Part shown: in pieces, positions 55,374 through 64,000 of the stretch | Layout of the letters: each line of letters starts with the position of its first letter | Position numbering within the stretch: position 1 is the first letter of the stretch | Source of the DNA: Muribaculum intestinale | GTDB taxonomy: Bacteria > Bacteroidota > Bacteroidia > Bacteroidales > Muribaculaceae | Length of the DNA stretch: 64,000 nt | NCBI RefSeq assembly: GCF_002201515.1 | Contig: NZ_CP021421.1 | Coordinates: 2,976,001 to 3,040,000, forward strand | Direction: 5' to 3' | Notes under the pieces: generated by a model | Seen by the model: the letters and a program-made list of their open reading frames with translations, nothing else | Told to the model about the DNA's origin: nothing | Database searches by the model: none | Made by a program: the position numbers and the translations under genes

Positions 55374-56803
55374 TTTTTATAATTTAATCGGCGTATTAAT
55401 TGATAAGTTTCTGTAGAAGCCTTTAACCGGGATGAAAGCAAGATATAGAGGCAAAAGAAACACATCGCAGGTATTAAGAAATCATTTGTAGATACTAAAT
55501 CTTTTATAACAAAACTACATATAAAACTTAGAATTGTAATCAGTCCTGTAGGCAAGATGGTCTGTATTTGTTTTTTAATATCTAAATGTATATATCTTTG
55601 TACAATAGCCGCATTTACTACATATATATTTGCACTACTTAGAACCATACCCCACATTATTCCATCCATGCCGAATTGAGCTCCTATTATTACCGCCAAT
55701 AACAGAAATCCCCATTTATAGAAACTCCACATAAACAGGGACTTGCTTTTGCCTACGGCCGCGACTGCATAAAAATTAATATTCTGCAGACATACAAATA
55801 TACCGCCTACACAAAGAATTCTGAAATATGGTACCGAGGGGAGCCATTGCTCGCCATATAGGAACTCAATAAGGTCATGTGCGACTAATATCAGCAATGC
55901 CAACATTGGGAAGATAATATATGATATTACACGTATGTTCATCAATAACATGTCGCATAGCCGTTTGCGTTCATCCTGTATGGAAGAATATACAGGATAC
56001 ATTACCTGAACAATGACCTGAGGGATAGAATAACTGGTAATCTGATCCAATTTATATGCCTGGGAGTAATAACCGGTCTGAGTAGCGGAGAAGCGGTGTC
56101 CGATTATCACACCCTGGATATTCTGGCATATTGTCTGTAATAAATTGGCCGCCATAATATAACCGCCAAAGCCGAACAGTTCTTTCATTGTCTGTCGTGA
56201 GAATACGGCAGATGGATGCCATCGGGTTATTATCCATAATATAAGGATGCTGAACAAACCATATAGAATCTGCATCATCACGAGCGACCAGATTCCGCCA
56301 CCATTGTATGCATAGGTGACGGCACATGCGCCTCCAAGTATATAGGCCGAAATATTGGTTATTGCAATCGAACGGAATGCCAGCGATTTACGGAGCCGTG
56401 TTGTCTGAATGGCGATTACTGCTGTGAGAATAAGATTCAGCCCTATCACTCGCAAGACAGAGGACAGAACCGGCATATTGAAAAATCCGGCGATAAGGGG
56501 AGCAGATATGAAAAGAATCAGGTAGAGGCAGGCCGAGAAGAAAATATTCCAAAAGAATATTGTGGAATAATCGGTCTGTGAGGGTTCTTTTTTCTGAATA
56601 AGTGCGGAGCTGAAGCCCCCATCGATAAGAGTCTGAGACACTGCGATAAAAATCGCAAGCATTCCGATTGCTCCGAAATCAGCAGGCACGAGCAATCTGG
56701 CCATAATCAGATTGACGATAAACTGCAACGTCATTGAGCCAAACCGGTCAATGGTGGCCCACACAGCTCCGACAGTCGCTTTATTTCCTAATGATTCAGA
56801 CAT
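55370..56803 (-). CDS. Wzx-like lipopolysaccharide/polysaccharide flippase
   Basis: 477 residues, about fourteen hydrophobic segments. N-terminus GNKATVGAVWATIDRFGSMTLQFIVNLIMARLL and PADFGAIGMLAIF match the MOP flippases (WzxC-like). Different subtype from the locus 1 flippase. Overlaps the ornithine-cyclodeaminase-like gene by 8 nt. Confidence 0.9.
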   Translation of the reverse strand: MSESLGNKATVGAVWATIDRFGSMTLQFIVNLIMARLLVPADFGAIGMLAIFIAVSQTLIDGGFSSALIQKKEPSQTDYSTIFFWNIFFSACLYLILFISAPLIAGFFNMPVLSSVLRVIGLNLILTAVIAIQTTRLRKSLAFRSIAITNISAYILGGACAVTYAYNGGGIWSLVMMQILYGLFSILILWIITRWHPSAVFSRQTMKELFGFGGYIMAANLLQTICQNIQGVIIGHRFSATQTGYYSQAYKLDQITSYSIPQVIVQVMYPVYSSIQDERKRLCDMLLMNIRVISYIIFPMLALLILVAHDLIEFLYGEQWLPSVPYFRILCVGGIFVCLQNINFYAVAAVGKSKSLFMWSFYKWGFLLLAVIIGAQFGMDGIMWGMVLSSANIYVVNAAIVQRYIHLDIKKQIQTILPTGLITILSFICSFVIKDLVSTNDFLIPAMCFFCLYILLSSRLKASTETYQLIRRLNYKK

Positions 56804-57689
56804 TAATAAGATTCAGAATCTTGTGACCATACAGAACATCATGCAGTCCAAGACCGATATTATAGGATAGTATGCGTTCATCATCATTGGCTCTGCCGGC
56901 AATTCTTCCGGAAAGGACATCTCCTAACTCGCCGAATTCACGGAACTGGGAGAAGTATTTGAATCCTTTTACATGCCCTTCATCATCTGCAAATACCTTG
57001 TCAAAAACAGTATCGCAGTTCTGAAAGCCACGTGTATGCACCGGCACTACAAGGACTCCGGGCTTGAAGAGATTTATATCCGGTACAAGCAGTCCGTCTG
57101 CATCAGTTATACAAGAGATGACAACATCCGCGTCGCAAACAAGATGCTCCATTGTGTCAGCTATTTCAAATGCAACATTCGGATAACCGGAATATTGCCC
57201 AATCGTTTTTTCAGCATGGTCTTTATATCTCATCAGCCTGACTACAATATCGGAATTTGTAGCTAAAATACAATCCAAAACAGCATGACCGATAACGCCT
57301 AATCCGACTATGGAATATATTTTTGCATCTGACTTGCGTAGGGTATTAATTGCTAATGCGGCTACAGCTCCGGTTCGCATGGCTGTAATCCAGTCGCAAT
57401 TCATCAATGCTGTCATTTCTCCTGAAAGAGAATCGAACAGCATCATTTCGCTTTTTAGAGCCGGGAATGAGCCTTTTATGCGAGAGACGACCTTGCATCC
57501 GAATGTGTGGTATTCGGACGGAAGCATACAGGGCATTGTGTTGAAGAAATCATTGCCTTGTGGATGCAATGATATCTTTGGCGGAAGCTGACATCTATTT
57601 TTCATTAGAAAGGCCTCACGCACCCAATCCACACATGTAGATGGCGAGATATTTAGATTTGCTATTGCCTCAGAACTTATGTATCTCAT
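56796..57689 (-). CDS. ornithine cyclodeaminase/mu-crystallin family oxidoreductase
   Basis: 297 residues. NAD-binding Rossmann motif IVGLGVIGHAVLDCI near residue 130, preceded by the family segment DWITAMRTGAVAALA. Members include ornithine cyclodeaminase, alanine dehydrogenase and SbnB-like enzymes; the substrate here is unknown. In this operon a role in making an amino-acid or amino-alkyl substituent of the polysaccharide is a reasonable guess. Confidence 0.83.
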   Translation of the reverse strand: MRYISSEAIANLNISPSTCVDWVREAFLMKNRCQLPPKISLHPQGNDFFNTMPCMLPSEYHTFGCKVVSRIKGSFPALKSEMMLFDSLSGEMTALMNCDWITAMRTGAVAALAINTLRKSDAKIYSIVGLGVIGHAVLDCILATNSDIVVRLMRYKDHAEKTIGQYSGYPNVAFEIADTMEHLVCDADVVISCITDADGLLVPDINLFKPGVLVVPVHTRGFQNCDTVFDKVFADDEGHVKGFKYFSQFREFGELGDVLSGRIAGRANDDERILSYNIGLGLHDVLYGHKILNLINV

Positions 57690-57691
57690 AT

Positions 57692-59506
57692 TTAAATTCG
57701 GCTAAGGGTGTCAATGAGATATGAATTGTCTTTTCGGTCGCGGATGGCTATACGTACGTATTGACGGTTGCTCTCTCCGAAACCTTTTTTTGACGAGCAG
57801 TCCTTTATTAGGATATTATAGTCAGTAAGGAGTTTGAGCGTTAGCTCATATGACGTAAAGCGATCAGTGATTTCACAGAGGAAATAGTTAGCCTGTGATG
57901 GCACTACATGAAGATAGGGTATAGCTTCAAGTTCAGTTTGGAAAATAGCGCGTTCTTCGCGGAATTTATCACATGCGCGGACATAATCCTTTTCATATTT
58001 GCCGAATATCTGCATATAGAATTCAGCGAATGAGTTGATATTCCAGATTGCGACATCTTTCTTTAGACTTGATATCAGATGCTCGTTGGCTGATGCAAAA
58101 ATTCCAAGACGTAGCCCCGGCACTCCATATGATTTGGATATGCTCTTCATGACACACAGGGTCGGGAACTGTTCGAGAATCTCATTTTTCAGCAGGGTAT
58201 CGTTGATGCCATTGTCGGAGAAATCGACAAAAGACTCGTCAACCACTAATTGTATCTGTGATTTCTGAGCCCAGTCGGCAAGTCTGAGCAAATCGTCAAA
58301 ACATATAAAATTGCCGGAAGGATTGTCGGGATTTACCAATAGTAGCGACTTGATGTCTTTATCGGAAAAGAATGCCATCAAATCATCGGCTGTATACGAC
58401 AGGTCGGGATTCGACGGATGGAATTTTATCAGCTGACTGCTGTCGTAGCGATTCGGATACTCCTCAAATGTCGGATATGTCACGCCGAATTTCCCTTCGT
58501 GGCTTTCCATAAGGGCTTTGATGAGTTCGGCGGCCCCGTTGCCTACAACGACATATTTTTGTTTGATGGCAAAATATTTACCTGCCAACAGTGAGTTGAC
58601 ACCCATTCCGGAGGGATATTCCCTCAGTAGAGTCTCAAAATTTGCCTTCATTTCATCAACCATGCGGGGGCGTGGGAAATATGGATTGACCAGATAACAG
58701 AAATCAATCAGACCGGGATAGCGCCAGTATCCGCCGAAGCTATGCTGAATCTTCTTTAATTTCTCTTCCGGTGTGGCGAATATGGTCTCCGCTATGCGTA
58801 AATCCTGAACATCATCGATTTCATACCAGTTAAGGCCGGTTATTGGCAAGGCTTTTATGCCGCATTTGTCTATTAAGGTGATGACGCGCAATACCTGTTC
58901 GTAGTATTCATTTTCGCCTAAGACTTTTATATAGGCGTCAAGGAACGGAAGATAATGGTTGACGATGAAATCCCTACTGAATTTATAGATATTTACGGTC
59001 TTATAATAGAATCCTGTATCACTGTATTTGAATGCAGCCTTCGGGATAAAGTTGACTATGTCAAGTTCGTCATTGATGCGCACCATTGTGCCGTCCATCC
59101 ATGTCTCGTATTTGGAGACAAGTGCAACATTTGGATTCGGGCAGTCGACTGCGGCTTTTAATATCGCATCTTCATAAATCAGATCCGACTCCAATAATAG
59201 AGTGTCATCTTCACTCATATATCCGCGTGCAAGCCATAACGAGTATATATTATTAGTCTTGTCGTATACTCGATTCTCGACAAACTCGATATTCCAGTCC
59301 GGATAGTTCTTGGTCAGATAATTCTTTAAATTCTGTCCCTCATAGCCGATTACGATGATTATTCGTGACAATTCCAACATTGACAACTGGCTTAACATTC
59401 GGTCTATAAGTCGAATGCCATTCACCTCAAGCATACACTTGGTATTGTTGGCTGTAAATTCTCCTAAACGACGGCCCATACCGGCCGCTAAGATTATAGC
59501 TTGCAT
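57692..59506 (-). CDS. bifunctional LicC-type nucleotidyltransferase / class I-II aminotransferase-fold enzyme
   Basis: About 604 residues, start at MQAIILAAGMGRRL (59506). First domain (to about 245): sugar/alkanolamine-phosphate nucleotidyltransferase with AAGMGRRLGEFTANNTKCM and an ESDL metal site, similar to LicC-type cytidylyltransferases. Second domain (about 265-615): PLP fold-type I enzyme of the HisC/CobD type, with NPDNPSG, VVDESFVDF, the PLP Lys in SISKSYGVPGLRLG and a C-terminal Arg (VRIAIRDR). The fusion may form an amino-alcohol phosphate and activate it as a CDP derivative for LicD. This is inference; PntC-type fusions are the nearest known precedent, but no PEP mutase gene is seen here. 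Confidence 0.83.
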   Translation of the reverse strand: MQAIILAAGMGRRLGEFTANNTKCMLEVNGIRLIDRMLSQLSMLELSRIIIVIGYEGQNLKNYLTKNYPDWNIEFVENRVYDKTNNIYSLWLARGYMSEDDTLLLESDLIYEDAILKAAVDCPNPNVALVSKYETWMDGTMVRINDELDIVNFIPKAAFKYSDTGFYYKTVNIYKFSRDFIVNHYLPFLDAYIKVLGENEYYEQVLRVITLIDKCGIKALPITGLNWYEIDDVQDLRIAETIFATPEEKLKKIQHSFGGYWRYPGLIDFCYLVNPYFPRPRMVDEMKANFETLLREYPSGMGVNSLLAGKYFAIKQKYVVVGNGAAELIKALMESHEGKFGVTYPTFEEYPNRYDSSQLIKFHPSNPDLSYTADDLMAFFSDKDIKSLLLVNPDNPSGNFICFDDLLRLADWAQKSQIQLVVDESFVDFSDNGINDTLLKNEILEQFPTLCVMKSISKSYGVPGLRLGIFASANEHLISSLKKDVAIWNINSFAEFYMQIFGKYEKDYVRACDKFREERAIFQTELEAIPYLHVVPSQANYFLCEITDRFTSYELTLKLLTDYNILIKDCSSKKGFGESNRQYVRIAIRDRKDNSYLIDTLSRI

Positions 59507-59685
59507 ATATTTTAGTATTATTGGTCGATTAGATGTCAATCTATAGCAATCTTCTGTATGTTTGCTGCAAATAGATTGAGTGGTAGAAATTAAAGTATAG
59601 GGTGATGAAAAGAATACTGATTAATATCGATCAACAGTAATTCTTGCAATATTAAGATATCGGAGTGTTGTTGGTTTTTTCCGGA

Positions 59686-61278
59686 TTATCCGATATGGAG
59701 GTAGTCGGAGGTCAGCTCAGGGTAGAGCCGGAGGTCGGAGTCGGGGATAGGGGAGAGGAAAGTCTCGTCGAAGGTTTCTTCCCAGGTGAGGTAGTCGGAT
59801 ACGGAGAGGCGAATGGAGAATCGGCGCAGTTCGGGTGCCGAGGGATTGGCTGCGCCTGAATCTTCGGCCCGGGAGGTTGCAAAATCGGAGTTCTCATCTG
59901 AGAAGCCAATGCCGGTAGCGTCGGCAACCGGAGCAGTGGCATTGGTGTGTGTCTTGCTTATCCAGCCTACGAGTCCTGCACGGGGGCCGGCGACGATGCG
60001 CACGGGAATCCCGGGTGAGAAATCGGCGCGGCGCTGTATTTTCGGTGTAAGATCGGGTGTGAATATGCCTATTGCGCTCTGGAAGCGCTGCATACTACGG
60101 TCGGGTATGCGGGCATAGTCGCTTTGGGTGCTGTTGGTGTTGCGGTAGCACCATGCCATGTGGCCTATTGTGGAAAACAATGGCCGCAGGTCACGCGGCA
60201 GGGCTTTGAAAAACAGTATGTCGGCGATATATGGCCTTGAGTCGAATGTGAGTTTGCGGCCTGTGCGGCGTGCGATTTCCTGGCAGGGGTAGAAGTATTG
60301 TTGCACCATGTGGGTTGCATCCGATTTGCGCAGATGCTGTCGGATGGCTGTCGGGGTGATTCCGCTGCGCAGTCGCATGGCATACCATGCGGACCGGTTG
60401 GGGTTGATATAGTCGGCGACATGGCATGCGATGTCGTAGATTTCTTCCGGAAGGAGTGTGGACGGTTTTATGAATCTGAGCCAGCTGTGACTCTCGGGGA
60501 TGTGGGATATGCATGCGTGGATTTCCTCGGCCCGGATGCCGCACTCAAGTGCACAGGCAATCCATAGTGACAATGCTGTGTCGGGAGCTACTGTTATCTT
60601 TTTACTTTCTGTGATACTGTTGACTACCGTATCAATTTTTCGTAATATTACATCCGCTCCTCCTGTGGCATTTTCTTCCGCGGAGAATGGAAATGCCCTG
60701 CGGCTGTGTGGCTTGCGGTGGGTCTCGGCGAGTGCAATCGCCTGTGGTGGCAGCATGGACGTGTCACTGTTGCGCGGAAGCGTAATCACATCTTCGATAG
60801 ATGTGCCTCGCGTATATATCATGTAGAGGAAAGCATCGAGGTAGAGCCGCTGTGCGGCATTCAGCTGTTTTGTGCCTGAGGCTATGAATTTTACGACGCT
60901 TGCTTCTGTGGAGTGTTCGTCGTCATTGTCGGACGATTGGCTTATCTCGCGGAGGAGTGTTATGAAAAGTTCTGCCGAGCTGTCGTCGGACGTTTTGGTG
61001 ACAGACTCATACACGCTGTGGAGACTCTGCACATATCTTTTGATTGTCAACGTCGACATGCCGGATCGGAATAGTTGTGCCACCCATGCTCTCAGTTGCT
61101 CTTCCAGAGATGGGCAGTCCACAGGGGCCAGACGGCTGAACGAGGCTATGCTCTTCAAGGCCATCTCGCTAAGCCGTCTATCGATATTGTATGGGATATT
61201 TGCGAAGCAGACTGTGGACATGGTCTGGTAATCAGCAGATTGTCGACCTGTGTGTGCGAACTTTGACGTTGTGTCCAT
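59686..61278 (-). CDS. degenerate tyrosine-recombinase fused to NusG/UpxY-like antiterminator, locus 2
   Basis: First gene of polysaccharide locus 2, 530 residues from MDTTSKFAHTG (61278); an upstream Met at 61323 is also in frame. Numbering from 61323: residues 60-125 SAM-like core-binding domain (LRAWVAQLFRSGMSTLTIKR); 150-280 catalytic-like domain that keeps the Arg of TRGTSIED (Arg172) and perhaps the last His (ISHIPE) but has no HxxR box and no nucleophile Tyr. 310-425 NusG N-terminal domain (SAWYAMRLRSG, FYPCQEIARRTGRK, MAWCYRNT, AIGIFTP), then a KOW-like part (VRIVAGPRAGLVGWI) with a long insertion. It is paralogous to the locus 1 fusion at the same operon position. Confidence 0.82.
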   Translation of the reverse strand: MDTTSKFAHTGRQSADYQTMSTVCFANIPYNIDRRLSEMALKSIASFSRLAPVDCPSLEEQLRAWVAQLFRSGMSTLTIKRYVQSLHSVYESVTKTSDDSSAELFITLLREISQSSDNDDEHSTEASVVKFIASGTKQLNAAQRLYLDAFLYMIYTRGTSIEDVITLPRNSDTSMLPPQAIALAETHRKPHSRRAFPFSAEENATGGADVILRKIDTVVNSITESKKITVAPDTALSLWIACALECGIRAEEIHACISHIPESHSWLRFIKPSTLLPEEIYDIACHVADYINPNRSAWYAMRLRSGITPTAIRQHLRKSDATHMVQQYFYPCQEIARRTGRKLTFDSRPYIADILFFKALPRDLRPLFSTIGHMAWCYRNTNSTQSDYARIPDRSMQRFQSAIGIFTPDLTPKIQRRADFSPGIPVRIVAGPRAGLVGWISKTHTNATAPVADATGIGFSDENSDFATSRAEDSGAANPSAPELRRFSIRLSVSDYLTWEETFDETFLSPIPDSDLRLYPELTSDYLHIG

Positions 61279-61449
61279 GTATAATCTCTCTTCCCCGACT
61301 CTCGATGAGCGTTGCGGCGTCAATCGTGTAGTCAGAGTCTGTTGTCAGTGGGCGAGAGTAGTTCGGCCAACCTCTGTAAAATAGAGCAAACACTTGCGTT
61401 ACAGGGTGTTTGGTTCTGCGGCACAGTTGCACCGCTTGATTTGCGTCTA

Positions 61450-61480
61450 CAAAGTTAGAAATTTTATATTATCTATGCAA
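61450..61480 (-). promoter_or_regulatory. promoter of polysaccharide locus 2
   Basis: Minus strand: TTGC (61480-61477), 19 bases, TAACTTTG (61457-61450). Predicted start near 61443, leader of about 165 nt, long enough for an antiterminator loading site; it contains CAAACAC...GTGTTTG near 61389-61414. Unlike locus 1, no inverted repeats flank it. Confidence 0.65.
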
Positions 61481-61541
61481 CCTGATTTGTCGGCATTTGT
61501 TCTGTCGGTATCTTGGGCGCAAGGAGTAATATAAAAGTAAT

Positions 61542-61572
61542 CAGCCATATAGCTTATGTGGCTATATGGCTG
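61542..61572 (-). terminator. terminator of mdh
   Basis: Perfect 12-bp stem CAGCCATATAGC / GCTATATGGCTG with a 7-base loop, 27 bases past the mdh stop. A short T-rich stretch follows on the minus strand; the AAAAAA on the plus side makes it less clear which direction is strongest. Confidence 0.65.
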
Positions 61573-61598
61573 AAAAAATGTCAGAGTTGGAAGTCTTA

Positions 61599-62597
61599 TT
61601 ATAGATTGGGGTTGATTTCTTTCCACTTGCTGATAGGCGGAATGATACCGAGCTGGATTACTTCGTCGCGGAGCTTGCATAGATGGAGGTAACTCTGGTC
61701 GAGTTCTTTCTTTTCTTCAGGGGTACCACTGACGGGATGCACTGTCACGCCATTTTTGTCTACAGTAGTCTCCATTGCCATCATTATGTGGTTGTAGGTG
61801 CCGTTGTCAACGTAGGTCCCCACAGGCCAGGTGAAAGGCTTTCCACCCATTGCTGCGGCAATCATTTCAATCGACAGATAGGCGGGACTCTGGAATGAAG
61901 AGCGTCCACGAAGGTCGATTATGTTCTTTCCGCCTTGTACGACACGTTGTCTCATTTCTTCCCACTCCTGTGTGGGGAGTGCCTTAGTGCCGATAATCTC
62001 CGAAAGTGGCTGTCCGGCCACGGTGGTGGTAGAGGCAAATACTGCCATCTGTTCTCCATGGCCTCCGTAAGTACGGGAGTTGACGATTTCATCGGCCGGG
62101 ATGTGGAAGTATTTTGATAATTCGCTACGCAGACGGGTGCTGTCAAGAGCTGCGAGCGTTGATACCTGCGAGGGCTTCAAGCCGGAGTAAATCAATGTGA
62201 CCAAACCTGTGATATCGGCGGGATTGAATACTACGACCACATGTTTCACGTCAGGGCAATAGCTTCGGATGTCTTTGCCTAACTGCTCGGCAATCTGGGC
62301 ATTGCCTTTAAGCAGGTCTTCTCGGGTCATCCCGGCTTTTCTGGCTGCGCCTCCGGAAGATACAATGTATTTGGCATCCTTGAATGCGGTTGCTATATCA
62401 GATGTGAACGTAAAGTTGATGCCCTTGAACCCACAGTGGTACATTTCTTCAACAACCCCCTCGAGTCCTGGTGCGTATGTATCATACAGGCATATGTTAG
62501 GTGTAAGCCTCATCATGGCTGCTGTCTGTGCCATGTTAGACCCAATCATGCCGGCTGCGCCGACAATTACCAGTTTTTCATCTGTTAAAAAGTCCAT
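61599..62597 (-). CDS. mdh: malate dehydrogenase
   Basis: 332 residues from MDFLTDEKLVIVGAAGMIGSN (62597); a Met at 62645 is upstream but the family N-terminus begins here. NAD-binding GAAGMIGSN, the active-site pair around AALDSTRLRSELS (substrate Arg) and NSRTYGGHGEQMAVFAS (catalytic His). It interconverts malate and oxaloacetate, supplying the reductive branch to fumarate/succinate in Bacteroidales. The annotation as malate rather than lactate dehydrogenase rests on family resemblance. Confidence 0.9.
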   Translation of the reverse strand: MDFLTDEKLVIVGAAGMIGSNMAQTAAMMRLTPNICLYDTYAPGLEGVVEEMYHCGFKGINFTFTSDIATAFKDAKYIVSSGGAARKAGMTREDLLKGNAQIAEQLGKDIRSYCPDVKHVVVVFNPADITGLVTLIYSGLKPSQVSTLAALDSTRLRSELSKYFHIPADEIVNSRTYGGHGEQMAVFASTTTVAGQPLSEIIGTKALPTQEWEEMRQRVVQGGKNIIDLRGRSSFQSPAYLSIEMIAAAMGGKPFTWPVGTYVDNGTYNHIMMAMETTVDKNGVTVHPVSGTPEEKKELDQSYLHLCKLRDEVIQLGIIPPISKWKEINPNL

Positions 62598-62716
62598 AGT
62601 TAATATATTTAGGTCTGTCCGGAGGGCATGTGCTGTTGAATACACATGGCCTCGGATTAATTTTTAGGTATAACATTGCGGGCGTATAAAAAGTTTTTCA
62701 TAGCATAAAAAAAGAA

Positions 62717-62744
62717 GGCGTGCGGGGAACAATCCTGACACGCC
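62717..62744 (-). terminator. terminator-like hairpin upstream of mdh
   Basis: GGCGTG (62717-62722) pairs with CACGCC (62739-62744), followed on the minus strand by CTTCTTTTTTT. It lies about 120 bases upstream of the mdh ATG in the same direction, without any gene further upstream on this strand, so it may end a small RNA or act as an attenuator in the mdh leader. The region 62745-63013 shows no gene. Confidence 0.5.
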
Positions 62745-63013
62745 CTCAACTCACACATTTATCGATTCTCCAAAAGTTTTCGTTGCTACACCAAGTATAT
62801 GGGGGAGTTTGTCCGATATACTTTGCTTGAAGTCCGCAATACAAATTGTTATGTGTTGTATCGAACTTCGACTATAGAACAATTGGCAGAGCATGTATAG
62901 TTCAGTGTATTAACATAATTAACACGGTTATTTACAACATCTTAAACTCTCTTAACGTATATATGCAATCTTAGATTGCCGAAGTTTGCAACGTTGTTGC
63001 ATTGTCGCTGTTA

Positions 63014-63021
63014 TATCTTTG
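63014..63021 (+). promoter_or_regulatory. possible -7 element for the cation-efflux gene
   Basis: TATCTTTG matches TAnnTTTG; a TTG lies 17 bases upstream. The ATG follows at 63053, about 25 nt after the predicted start. Confidence 0.5.
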
Positions 63022-63052
63022 CATTCGCAATAAAGTTATTAATTGATGAATT

Positions 63053-64000
63053 ATGAATACAACGACGCAAAATCATGAGACCCACTCCTGCGAACATGCT
63101 CACCATGCACATCATGGGCATGTCCATAATATTTCGACGGATGGTGACGGACGCTTGAAGCGTGCATTTAAAATCGGCATATGGCTTAATGCCGGATATG
63201 TTGTACTTGAGGCGTTGTTTGGCTTTATGTCTGATTCGATGGGGCTTCTTTCTGATGCCGGACACAATCTGAGTGATATCTTTTCGCTCCTTGTGGCGCT
63301 TGTGGCTTTCAAAGTGTCAAAAAATAAGCCTACCGAGCGTTTTACTTATGGATTTCGTCGTGCTACAGTGAATGCCTCGGTTGTCAACGCTATTATATTA
63401 TATGTTGCAGTAATTTTTATACTCGTTGAGAGCGTACGTAAATTGTTTCACCCATCGGACGTCGAAGGCGATCTTGTCGCGTGGGTGGCGGCGGCCGGTG
63501 TGCTGATTAATGGAATTACGGCATGGTTGTTTATGAAAGACAGCCATGGTGATCTCAATGTGCGTGGCGCTTTCCTTCATATGGCGGCCGATGCTCTTGT
63601 GTCGGTAGGAGTTGTAATCAGCGGGATTGTGATAATGTGCACCGGATGGACGCTTATAGACCCGATAGTCGGCATTGTGATTGCATTGTTCATCGCGTAT
63701 GGTTCATATGGTATGCTTCGTGAAAGCATTTGCCTTGCGTTTGACGGAGTGCCGCAGGGGGTAGACCCCATAAAAGTCATGTCGGCGATTTCCGGGATTG
63801 ATGGAGTTGTTGACGTGCATCATCTTCACATTTGGGGGATAAGTACGACCGAGGTAGCCATGACGGTACATGTAATTGTAGATGATGGAGCATCAGTAGA
63901 CAGGGTAATCTGTGATGTGCGACATCTTGCGTCAGGGATGGGCATATCTCATTCCACCATTGAGGCGGAGACTTCTGAAAATGACTGCAATTCTTGTTCA
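63053..64000 (+). CDS. cation diffusion facilitator (CzcD/ZitB-like), C-terminus outside window
   Basis: The frame starts MNTTTQNHETHSCEHAHHAH (63053) and stays open to the right edge, 316 residues visible. A His-rich N-terminus, six hydrophobic segments, and the metal sites SDAGHNLSDIFSL and HMAADALVSVGV are typical of the CDF family; a cytoplasmic C-terminal domain begins near residue 235 (VVDVHHLHIWGIS). Probably exports zinc or a similar divalent metal in exchange for protons. Confidence 0.92.
   Translation, partial: MNTTTQNHETHSCEHAHHAHHGHVHNISTDGDGRLKRAFKIGIWLNAGYVVLEALFGFMSDSMGLLSDAGHNLSDIFSLLVALVAFKVSKNKPTERFTYGFRRATVNASVVNAIILYVAVIFILVESVRKLFHPSDVEGDLVAWVAAAGVLINGITAWLFMKDSHGDLNVRGAFLHMAADALVSVGVVISGIVIMCTGWTLIDPIVGIVIALFIAYGSYGMLRESICLAFDGVPQGVDPIKVMSAISGIDGVVDVHHLHIWGISTTEVAMTVHVIVDDGASVDRVICDVRHLASGMGISHSTIEAETSENDCNSCS

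Noticed and set aside
61279..61598. Second invertible promoter upstream of locus 2
   Set aside because: The promoter is clear, but I find no matching inverted repeats around it; the short CAAACAC/GTGTTTG pair lies within the leader and does not flank it.

Overview
The window looks like a chromosome segment of a gut Bacteroidales bacterium, probably Muribaculaceae-like. This is inferred from fimbrillin-type lipoproteins, a type IX secretion (T9SS) C-terminal sorting domain, BspA-type leucine-rich repeats, a BACON domain, a class III fructose-1,6-bisphosphatase, and several promoters with the Bacteroidetes TTTG / TAnnTTTG pattern. No tRNA, rRNA or CRISPR array was recognised.

Left part (1 to about 15.7 kb, almost all minus strand): a LlaJI-type restriction-modification operon (two m5C methyltransferases, McrB-like AAA+ subunit, LlaJI R2-like nuclease running off the left edge), with vsr and a small unknown gene upstream. 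The McrB-like gene is cut by a 1229-bp ISAs1-family element with a 9-bp target duplication; joining the flanks restores the frame. Next comes a mobilizable module: relaxase, MobC-like protein, a gene-free oriT-like region, a DUF3987 ATPase, an excisionase-type HTH protein, an unknown protein, a tyrosine integrase and a zinc-finger protein with four HTH modules, ending at the 3' end of mnmE.

Housekeeping block (15.7 to 23 kb): mnmE, a secreted or membrane-anchored DNA/RNA endonuclease, a second ISAs1 copy (9-bp target duplication), fbp and nagA.

Polysaccharide locus 1 (23.1 to 33.6 kb, minus): three glycosyltransferases, Wzy-like polymerase, F420-hydrogenase-beta-like protein, pyruvyl transferase-like protein, Wzx flippase and an unknown 264-residue protein. 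Its first gene fuses a degenerate tyrosine-recombinase to a NusG/UpxY-type antiterminator. Upstream, perfect 17-bp inverted repeats enclose a segment with a Bacteroidetes-type promoter pointing into the operon, so the locus is probably phase-variable and ON in this sequence.

Central part (34.1 to 49.1 kb): a YeiH transporter gene, then a plus-strand operon of fimbrillin lipoproteins, a 1186-residue fimbrillin-LRR-BACON-M64 peptidase chimera, other envelope proteins, a Ser/Thr kinase gene split by an IS5-family element (3-bp target duplication) and a small cytosolic protein. A convergent T9SS-exported protein follows.

Polysaccharide locus 2 (49.4 to 61.3 kb, mostly minus): headed by a second recombinase-NusG fusion with its own fixed promoter, followed by a cytidylyltransferase-aminotransferase fusion, ornithine-cyclodeaminase-like protein, flippase, LicD, Wzy, two glycosyltransferases and an epimerase. 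An opposite-strand MNT/HEPN toxin-antitoxin pair sits inside it. The window ends with mdh and a truncated cation-diffusion-facilitator gene.

The strongest candidate for an undescribed system is the pair of recombinase-like/NusG fusion proteins, each first gene of its own polysaccharide operon, one of them behind an apparently invertible promoter.
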